Shown here piece by piece: positions 22,003 to 32,300 of a DNA stretch of 64,000 nt (its first letter is position 1; each line of letters starts with the position of its first letter). Source of the DNA: Aphrocallistes beatrix (lineage: Eukaryota; Porifera; Hexactinellida; Sceptrulophora; Aphrocallistidae); assembly GCA_963281255.1 (NCBI GenBank), contig OY725499.1, forward strand, positions 2,933,148 to 2,997,147, given 5' to 3'. The position numbers and the translations under genes are program-made. The notes beneath the pieces were generated by a model. It did not search any database and was not told the DNA's origin. It was given only the letters and a program-made list of their open reading frames with translations.

Positions 22003-22560
22003 ACAGGGTGTCTCAAAATTATTGCCCTATTGTATTTCTATCCATAAAATATTATAATAGAGAGATATATGATCGGTCATTTGGATATATAATTTCCATC
22101 TAGTTTAATATAAGATTTTATCCTCTCGGGCATTCCATCTATCAGAGCTTGTAGATAATTTGGTTTTATGGATGACCAGGCCGATTCGAGCTGTATTTTT
22201 AGGTCACAAATACTTTTGGCGGTGTCCATCTTGTTTAGCTCTTCCTGAAGATATCCCCACAGGTTCTCAATTGGGTTTAAGTCAGGAGAGTTGCCTGGCC
22301 ATTGTGGTTTATCCCAAAAGTTAGCTAGGTTCCTCTTGCACCAATCTTGGGTTTTTTTTGGACGTGTGAGCAGGGGCGCCGTCCTGCATAAAAACAGCTT
22401 TTGACATGTTTTTGAGCATTTTTCTATCCAAAACAGATCCATTTTCACGGGTTCTGTGAAGAGTCTCCGAACAGGACTTTGCCAGGATTTCATCTATGTA
22501 GTAGGCTGTATTTACTGTTTGTTTGGGAGGGATGAAGTGCAATTTAGAGATCGCTCGAAA
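22003..22560 (-). pseudogene. Truncated, frameshifted Tc1/mariner transposase
   Basis: The 3' end of a Tc1/mariner element with terminal sequence TACAGGGTGTCTCAAAATTA at 22003. Two overlapping minus-strand frames carry the catalytic-domain landmarks: AVFMQDGAPAHTSK (second catalytic Asp) and PGNSPDLNPIENLW (third acidic residue, Glu). They are separated by one frame change at a run of eight A residues near 22353-22360. Counting through that run, the Asp-to-Glu spacing is 37 residues, i.e. DD37E rather than the Tc1-type DD34E. The 5' half, including the DNA-binding domain and first Asp, is missing, so the copy is dead. Confidence 0.85.
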
Positions 22561-23256
22561 GCAAAAATCCCCTCACAAACCGAATGGAAGTGTGCTTCAA
22601 CATTCTCTGGTTGATAATTATTAAATATAAAATCATCTCAAAAATGTGAGGCACAGGGATTCCCAAACCTTTTACTGTTACTACCCTATTATCCAACATT
22701 GCTAACCCTATTACCCCGAATTGAGAAGACAGTTTACGCGTAAAATTATCTATCTAAATACTGAAATGGAATTCGGTAGATTCAATGAGAAATTTATTTT
22801 TGTATTTTTCCCACTAACTCTGTCAACAGAGGATCTGTTTTACTTATTGCACAATGCACATCGCAATCTCCTTCGCCTTCTAATTCGTTTCGTTGCTTGG
22901 TTTTTATTGCAAGCAGACGAAAATCCGGCCTCACACAGGTAGGTTGAAGAAAATGGGATTAGGATCAGAAGAGCAATTTTGCAAAGAGAGTAATAGAACT
23001 TTAGCACTTTGAATGGCTAAAATGTTTAATAAAATAAAACTTAAAAGAAAAGGACTAGCAAAAGCACAAATATACAAGTACAAATATAAAGAAGCCTTAA
23101 TAGAGGTAAATAAAAACGTAACAGAGGAAGAAAGTAATTTAAACAAGGCAATTAATAAAATGACGTAGCAAACAAACATAATAGTACGCCAACAATAGCA
23201 GCAATGAGCCAGTCTAGTGGTTAGCTAAAGCTGTCCAAACTAAAACAAGATAACAT
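22561..23256. other. Intergenic, duplicated 3' flank of receptor copy 3
   Basis: 22567-22985 matches 18533-18960, and the remainder matches the 3' flank of copy 2. The Tc1/mariner remnant sits at its left boundary. No separate gene. Confidence 0.6.
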
Positions 23257-25274
23257 TCAGTTAAAATCTTTAAGGTTAGCATAATTAGGATATATTTCTT
23301 GAGAAGAATCTTGACGCAAAGAAGATTCATTCCTGGAACTTGTATACCTCTGATTCTCAGCTGGATAGCTGACCTGCTTGATGGCTTTGAGAGCTTCTTC
23401 ATCATCGAGATAAACGTACCCAGTCTGTTCTTTCTTCTTCTTAGCTCCCACTACTTCTAGTGTACGAGAATCGATGTATTCTCCCTCGCCTTTTGTCGGT
23501 CCTGCTACGCTACTAGCTGCTGCTGCCTTGTGTAATTTAAATTTCTTGAAGTAGCATATGCCTGCAACAATTAAGGAAATAGAACACAGCAATAAGGTTA
23601 ACGTTTCTAGACAAGAAACAACTAGCAGAATGATTGTAAGAGCAGATAAACCAGAACCTTGTGAGGCAGAAAATTGGAAACATTCATCACAAGAACACTG
23701 ATAAGACCCCAGAGTATTCCTACACTTCTGTCCTGGACACAGACTATCATTCTGTACACATTCATCTATGTCTGCACACAGCTCTTCCTTCCCTCTCACT
23801 GTCAGTTCGAACCCTTCATCACAAGAACACTCATAAGACCCCAGAGTATTCCTACACTTCTGTCCTGGACACAGACTACCATTCTGTACACATTCATCTA
23901 TGTCTGCACACAGCTCTTCATTCTCTCTTACTGTGAGTCCGAACCCTTCATCACACACACAATCATAGCTACCTACAAGATTAACACATCTATGTTCACA
24001 GCCACCGTTATTGTGTGAACACTCGTCAATGTCAACACATCTACTACGATCTAGAGACAATGAGAAACCAGTTGGACATTGACATGTCCGCATGTCCGTA
24101 TCAAGAACAAATCCTAGAAAACAAGAACAAACGTATGATCCAATTATATTAGTGCATGTGTGCTCACAAGGAATCGATGAGCACTCATTGACATCCGAAC
24201 AAGAATTCTCCTCAGCATAGAATCCCTCATCACAATAGCACTGATAAGAACCAAGAGTGTTCCTACACTTTTGTTCCTGACACAGACTAGCATTCTGCAC
24301 ACACTCGTCTATGTCGTGACACGCTTGCTCAGCTTCTCTCAGTGTCAGTCCGAACCCTTCCTCACACGCACAGATGTAACTGGTAGGCGTGTTGATGCAC
24401 GAATTCTCACAGTTAATGGACTTGTTGAAGCACTGGTACGACTCAGTGCTGTGACAATCAGAATAGGTGGAAACAGAATCAACCGGACCTTGACCATCTA
24501 TGCAATAACCATCTATATCAATACCGTATTTGGAGTCTACGATGGAGATCCATTGCATTCGACATGTGCAATTCAATGGATTTCCACCAACTCCAATGTA
24601 CTGTAGAGAAGGTAAGCTCTGGAATGCTAGACTGGGTAAGTATGAAATGGAATGATAGCTCAAATCAATGTAAGATAGAGAAGTGAGACCCTCAAAAGCA
24701 TTTTCAGATATGTTTACAAGTGAACCTTTAATCCAGTAGAGATAAGAGAGTGAATTGAGTCCAGTGAAAAAACTAACGTTTGTATTAAAGGAGACAACAT
24801 AATAAAAATGAATTCTTTGCAAATTCGGGAAAATAGTAGACAATGTACCATTAGATCCTAAATTCAAATCGATATATTGTATTAAAAAGGCTGTTATATT
24901 TAGATGAGTCTTGACAGGTAAAATAGACGTGTAGTAAAGTAGAAATAGTAATAGCGGTAGTAGAAGTAGTCATGATATATTTCTAAAGAGGTAACATTAT
25001 CACCAAGTTCCAGCGGTAGTTCAAAAAAACTTCTACTTGATCGCAATTGAATTTCGACTTTTTGATATATATACCCAACTGTACAAACTTTAAGTGCATC
25101 CCTAATAGCAGTTGAGTTGTAAGGATTATAAATATAACATGAAACCTGGGGTGGGGAACTTGAAAGAGATCCAGAACAAGACACAGTGTCTCCTTGATAA
25201 CAACATTCTGATGCTGAACAAAATAAAAGAATGAAGAGTGAAAATAAGATAAAGTGGATTACCTTTTTACTCAT
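23257..25274 (-). pseudogene. LRR-EGF receptor, copy 3, frameshifted and with one extra EGF module
   Basis: The N-terminal part (25274 to 24900) has an intact signal peptide and pre-LRR region. The frame then shifts within a tyrosine-coding low-complexity tract at about 24925-24990, where this copy is 20 nt longer than copy 1 between the flanking VTS and LPVKTH codons. The second frame continues without stops from LPVKTH (about 24918) through the LRRs, about six EGF-like modules, membrane helix and full tail (GYVYLDDEE; final YPNYANLKDFN) to 23257. The sixth EGF module arises from a local duplication (about 23685-23810 versus 23815-23940). A real allele with a frameshift or an assembly error at the low-complexity tract are both possible. 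Confidence 0.8.
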
Positions 25275-26394
25275 TATCGATTCAACAATTATTTAAAATA
25301 TATTTCTCCAGTTAAAACACTCAGTCATATCACTCTATCTATAGCCAGCATCGAATCCTGATAAGCATAGTAATAATCAGAAGTAATATAATACCTCAGA
25401 AGCATAGGTGCAACTAGGGACATTTTGGGTGGGAACCACCCTGATAAGAAAAATTAGGTGATGTGTCCACCCAGTGATCAGAACCTACATAGTTGTCTAT
25501 GCTCAGTACTACTTGTAAATATTCGATAATTCGATTGAGTAATCTACATCGATTCCTTAGATAACCATTACTTCTAAATGGATAAAACACTTCAATAAAA
25601 ATTATAAGAAAAGAAATTATAAAAGTACAATACATATACAATAGAATCTCTCTATATAACATAATAATATACTGGCACACATCATGATAAACTCCATTAG
25701 GGGCATGCCTAATTTCCGGGACAGGACGGGTTAAGATGCCTAATTTCCGGAACGGGACGAGTCAAGATGCCTAATCTCCTGGACGGGACAGAAAAGGTAC
25801 CTAATTTCCGGAACGGAAGGGCTAAGATGCCTAATTTCCTGGGCGGGACGGGTTAAGATACCTAATTTCCGGGACGGGATGCCGTTCCGTCCCGGAAATT
25901 AGGCATACCCCTCTATTAGCCAGTTCTCATCAATTGCGCATGAAAATAGTAGATAACCATCTTTTTGAGTCAAATAGTATAACCATTATCAAAAAATAAC
26001 TACCAAGTAAAAAAATAATCAAAAGCTCATTTTTTACATGTTAATTATTTTGAATCATACATGTTATCAACCCGATTAGTATTTAGTAGCCATCTTTAGG
26101 TGACACTTGTCAATTCTGCGATTCTTACCGCTAACTTAGTCAACTATCTAAACTAAACCCTCACATATTTGTAGGGGAAACAAACGATAATATAAATGTA
26201 ATATAATGTTAGATCAGATATAATAATAAAATAAAGATACTATAACATAGCTACAGAATACAGTAGCACAACAATCCAGCTACCTAATTATAATACACAG
26301 AATAAAATGCACACAAACAATAATAAGCCTAAGTCTAACTCTATGGAATAGATGGTATTGTACAGCTAAGGGATAAGATGAGCTCTAGAATAGG
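25275..26394. other. Upstream flank of receptor copy 3 and exchanger 3'UTR
   Basis: Matches 17140-18086 apart from the inserted element at 25699-25922. It probably includes the promoter of receptor copy 3 and the 3'UTR of the Na+/Ca2+ exchanger. These genes lie on the same strand with the exchanger upstream. Confidence 0.65.
25699..25922. mobile_element. Palindromic MITE with tandem-repeat arm (GCCTAATTTCCGGGACGGGA units)
   Basis: The left end AGGGGCATGCCTAATTTCC and its near complement at the right end (GGAAATTAGGCATACCCCT) are inverted. The left arm contains about six tandem copies of a roughly 31-bp unit. The duplicated flank at 17589-17600 lacks this sequence and shows the empty site (ACTCCATTTTCCAG). 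Confidence 0.75.
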
Positions 26395-29300
26395 CTAGAA
26401 GGGTACGCTTATGACACCGTATGTTTGTAGAGAAGAGAGCAGGATGTAGAACACCCAGAGGGAGATGAATATGAGACTCGTGGGGATACGTGTGATCCAA
26501 GGACCTCCCAGTTCTGCTCCGGCGATTGGCTTTACAACTCTAAACAAACATACAACTCAAATTACCAAATTATAAATTGGTTTAGTCAGAATTTGATAGC
26601 ATAAGCTTACTCCACATTTACAGGGTGGTCCATGGATAACCTACTGATTTCATTTTGCTCTACTTTTAAAACTGAAAAGAAAATTCAATTCCGTAAATAC
26701 TTCTGTAAATCACTACAAATATCTCAGTCATAATCACACTAGATTTCTCAACAGCTAAATAGGGTATTTCAATGTGTGGAATCAGATTTTCATTGAAAAA
26801 GTGTTTTTGTTAGTAAACATCGTAAAGTACATGTTTTGCTGCTAAACATATGCTGATTCATTAAAATCAAACTTGAACTTCCTGAAATACTACAATTTAA
26901 AATCAGTAGATTATCAGTGGACCCCACCCTGTGGAAATATGGCATAAGCTAAGATCTAAAAATCCCCATAAGCTCCTATCAACGCATAGTTAGATCGGCT
27001 GCACAATCAGTAGCAGTACCTTCTGAGGATAAGGATGCTGATGCAGACGACAGCGCAGAGGCAGAAGATAAGGACAGAGAACCCCAGAGCTCCTGCAGGG
27101 ACTACGAACCCGCACGGCGTGCCGATGATCACATGCGCGATTGATCCTACAAACCAGGCTAACCCCACCCCCAGGAAGACGTTGACTGAGTTGCTTCCTG
27201 TGATGTTGCCGATAGAGTTGTCAGCTGTGTCGTCATTAATCGCGGCTATCTTGCTCGCGAAAGTATCTGAAGAGAGAGAGAGAGTTCATTATTAAAGATA
27301 GTATAAGTTATATAATATCAGTTGAATCTGTATATACTAGTAGTTGATTCTAAGGTGTGTATATTGTTTAAATCTAACAAAATACTGTTAGAATTTAGTA
27401 ATTTTTCGTATTGATGTTTTTCTTTCAAAATGCAATTAATTTGAGAACTGTTGCGTAGAATTCTGACACATTGAATAAGATTCCAGGCAATACTTACAGC
27501 CAAACTATTAATATTAATAATATCAGATCGAACATGTGATGTACAGGCAACAACAGCCATAGATATAACATCAAGCTGGACTAATCCATAGCCTGTGGAA
27601 TGAATAATCATGATCACACCATCTTATCAAATATCTTTCTACGATCCCTGTTCAATATATTCATGCCTCAGAATTCTACACAGCAGGAGTAATAGCTATT
27701 AGCAACTACAGTTCCTTTTATACGAGATTCTGAAGAAATAAGGTACCTGGCAGACTGGTTCCAATCGCTACGAGTGTGATGGCAGTCACTTCGTTTCTGA
27801 GTCCAATAGTACACCCGAAGGCTCCCGCCATATCTCCGATCAGAGCCGTTAGTAGCCCGATGGTTATGATGGAGAACACGAAGCAGGGCCACCCGTAGAG
27901 GTAGGAAGGAGGGGGAACCAGGGCGAATATTATCTAGACAGAAAGATTATGAGCGTTTAAGGGATGGAACGAATCTCTTGGATGTTTTTCTGTTGTTTGT
28001 TTAGGGGTGACATGCATAATCTGAAAAAAAAGCCTCTCACAGATGGAATGGGATTATGCTTCCACATTCCAGGACAAGAATACGACATGAAATATAGTAT
28101 ACATTGGTAATTGTAGGATTAGCTGCAAATATATATATACGTATAGTCGCATCTTCACAAAAAATCCATTATCTCTTAAACTCTGGTCCGGGAAGTAATC
28201 AGGGCCAGCCGGTACTCAGTACTCATTTCAATAGTGAGTCACCGACTATTCTCTAAATCAGCGGTTTTCAACCTTTTTTGACTATGGACCTATAGCAATT
28301 TTCCTATATCCTGTGGATCCCCTGATATCTTCTGTGGACCACTAAGGGGTCCATTGACCCCAGGTTGGGAACCACTGCTCTAAATCTTACAATCAGCAGA
28401 GCTGCAATTTAATTGCATAGGATGCACCATGGCCAGTAGGCCATGGATGCACACTAAATGTGGTCCACAGTGCAAATACAAATTACGTCGGTGTAAAGCC
28501 GACTTCAAATAAACTGAAAAGAAATACGTAGTCCTAATCAATAGAACGTTTCATCACAAATGGGAACTAATATTTTGAGTTGTCCATGAGATATAATGTT
28601 TGGGACTCAGATTTCATTCTACAAATAGATTCCTGCCGAACGCTGTACTAAAATAGTGTGATTGGACCCATACCTTAAAAGGAAAGCTAATAACGTGGAA
28701 GATCCAGTCAATTATTGTAGGCTTGTCTGGGATACCAAGCGTGATATCCTCAGGGTCCGGCAATCCGTTAGGGTACAAGGCATCCTTGAACTGATGTCTC
28801 CAGTTGCGAGTGCCGAGCTTAGCTCCTAGACGAATGTTAGCTAGAATCTAAAGATATAGAAAAATAATCATATTGCTAATGTGGACTTCTTTCAGATAGT
28901 GCACATATCCTATACAACAGTTTTATCCATGGTTGTCATTATATTATAATGTTAGATAATAATATGAAAACTGCATTACATAACTCAGTCAGGAATACCA
29001 TATAAATAGTGCTTATATCTCAAATGCAATGAGGGTATCATGCAATTCATACAGATTCGCTGGCATATGTAATGCAGTAGCAAATCAGTGGTATAACAGT
29101 CATTAATCAAATGGAACTGAACTCTGCTAGTTCCATTCAATGCTATTCTGAAATGGAACTAAGCAATTCTTACACAAATTAGGGAATAGGAGCCATCCAC
29201 ATGACTGTGATGTCTGATCCTGTAATTTGATAATGAAATAAATAGCTCAATGGTTAAACTTCAGTATCATCGTAGAGAGAGTAAGAAATCAATACAGGAC

Positions 29301-32300
29301 TACTGTACTAATTAATGTAAAGATTGCGTTTACAGAATTGGATTCAGTCCTAGTCACAAGCTAGTGAATTAGATGACTGAGTACAATATAATCCAACCAC
29401 AAAAAAAGTTAGCCGTATTTCCAGTGGAAAATATACTCGTGTGTCTAAAGGTAACAAGGGTAACAGTAAGTTTGATAAACTCTAAACCTACTTTGTCGCT
29501 CCTACTTTTGAAAAGATGGTCTTCAGTTATCTCGACAGTGCACTTGACACAGTCTCCAAAGAAAGCAGCCCCATCCCCTCCTGCAGACTCGTTTAAATCC
29601 TGGATGCTACACATACGGATGTAGAACTCCTCTTTCTTCTCATACTCATCGTCATCGATTATCTTTATCTCGATATCTTTACTAAAATGAATACGTAACA
29701 ATGAAACATATTGTGCACAAGATTCCACACAATTTCTTCGGCAGCTGTAACTATATTGTTACATGTGTGCTACATTGTAAAGTTTACAGTATTTTAAACA
29801 CCTTTTTAGCAATATAAGGCGTATATGACTTGCACTAAAATATTTCCTTAAGTTGCTACAGTAACAAACAGATAGGAATAAGGTAATTGAAGAGTTAAAT
29901 GCAGTCGCAGATAAATTTAAACAGAAGCAAAGGGAATTAAATGATTGGATTGTAAGCGTATGCAACATATAAATGCAAAATAATAAATTCAGAGATCGAA
30001 GAAGGAACTACATATTATGTCCGTATAATAAAGTGCATAGCAGTACATTCGAATAGTATCCCCGACGCCCTAGCTATTATATGATTATTACCAGTTCACT
30101 ACTAACTTACAAAGTCTCCTCATCATCAAAGGTGACCACCTCATCAAAATGTATATAATCAGATCCCGGCTTGGCCGTCCCTTTTATTGTCACTACCCTC
30201 ATCTGAATCATCCCCCTCGCCCCCTCAGTTCTCTGAATCCTGGCGAATACCACCCCATCAGACTCCTGACACTCGTACACTTTCTCGTGCCAGTCAAACT
30301 TCCCGTGATGGTCATCATCCAGTATAGATACGATACACTCTTTTTTATCCTCCAATACGGTGACGTCAGAGCTTGATTCTGAATGAGGGAGCATCTCATC
30401 CTAATGGAAGCGTTGATAGGTAAATTGTACCATTCGAGTGATAGGCAGTAGAACCTCGTTAATACGAACACCAGGGGACGGTCGAAATTTATTCGTATTA
30501 GCCGAAGTGATTTACGAGCATTTTCCTCCGTAGTGGATGAAATATATGTTCGCATTATCCGAGTTGTATTAACGAGGTTCTACTGTACTCAGTTTATAAA
30601 TTAAAGTCACGTGTCTTACTTTGGCGGTAGGACTGTCGTTGAGTGCAGTAATGAACTTGGGATTGAACAGAGTGACTCTGAACCTCTCAGTCGGCTCAAA
30701 CTCGTCGTCATCCACAATATTGACAGAGATGTTCTTGTCCTTGTCTCCCACTTCAAACACAAGAGTGCCGGATGTAGCTTCATAGTCGTCCCCAGCCTTG
30801 GCTTCAATATCCTCAGTCTTGTACTCCACTTCAAACCTCAAGTCCAAGTTACCTACGCCAGAGAATAGAGGTATTGAGTTGTGCAAAGAGCTAGCAGCAG
30901 GATACGCGGCTATTCTCACCGAATCTTTCCACGCATAAGTCGATGTGTCCGCAGTTCTCAAGACAGCTAATCTCAGTGAAGGAGAATCCAATCCCGGTAG
31001 CCCCTTCAGGGAGTTTGACCTTCTTGGACGTAGGCTGCGCCTCGAAGTCCCCCTGAGGAAGCGGTTTGTCCTTGATGACTCTCCTTCCTCCTGTCAGGAG
31101 GCGGGTGGCATTCACTCGGTAAGCAGCGCGAGAAGTCCCGTACAGTTTGTGTGACAGGTTGTCTGCGATACGCTGTAGAAACAAATTGAAGTTTTATGAT
31201 AGGAAACTCTTCTTAACAGTTCCAAGAGGTAACATGCATATCAAGGCAGCTTAGGAAGGAGTGACTATGGTTTAGTGGCATTGCATGTGCCTTGTGGTAC
31301 CTGGATTCTAAATAGTTTTGAGAATCTATTTAGGAATATAGGAGAATAAGCTGAAGTCCTAATTGTAGAACATGCCAGCAAACTACACAATACTCAGACT
31401 ACCTCTCAGACACAATGACACAAGCACATGAGCAGGCAGAAGGTAGGGCTACATAGTTCATGCAGCTACGTAGACAAGACATGATATAATCGCGTTCAGT
31501 GCTAGACCATCGAATGATAATACACGTATATGCATATTAGTTTCAGTAGGAAAATGAAGAAATTCGTAAAAAATTAACAACGTGTTTGATACCATTGCGG
31601 AACTTGGAATGCTCTGATTCTTTTGAATATGGATTTGGAAAAATATTTTTGGTAGATGGACACTTTTGGTTGATTTACATGATTTGGTGTTATTGTATAA
31701 CTCTGAAGAATACGTGAATAAGCAAATAATGCTCTCAAAATATATCACAAATACTTGTGGTAGTATAATACAATTAAGACTATATTTGGAGAAAAAACAT
31801 AAGTCAATTGAAACCAAACGAATCGAGTTAACTAAAATTTCTGGTTTAATATCAGGTTGTATCAGTAATTTACACACAGGAACAAAGTTTATGCATTTAT
31901 AGATATTTTACCTGCTGAGCATGTGAGAGGTCTACATTTTCATCCTTCATGTCTACTTCATTATTCTTCAGCTCCTGCTTAACTCGGTGCAACAGCATCT
32001 TCTCAAGCTGTTCTTCCAGTCCTTCCTGATTCTCAGGCACCAGTCTCTCTGTCTCCAGCGAGTTAGCGAGTTCTCCCTTGACAATATCTGTGCTCTACAA
32101 AGGAGCAATGCTAAGTACCAATCACACACTCTATTGGCTATATCACTGATTATGTTAAACATAGGTTAGTCTATTTTAGTGCAGCTCCTATAGAGAGATG
32201 TATTTATGGCATGGACGGCATACTACAGTCGACTCCGCTTAATAGGGTCACATCGGTCAGAGGACATTTTGTCCCGATTAAGCGGAGAACCCTATTAACC

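Noticed and set aside
23661-24606. Plus-strand frames of 91-114 aa over the EGF region (also 16195-16485, 19852-20064, 20362-20652)
   Set aside because: Antisense shadows of the receptor coding sequence; they recur in each copy only because the coding strand is conserved.
30208-30555. 115-aa minus-strand frame overlapping an exchanger exon
   Set aside because: Out-of-frame with the Calx-beta exon and extends into a Tigger-type MITE.
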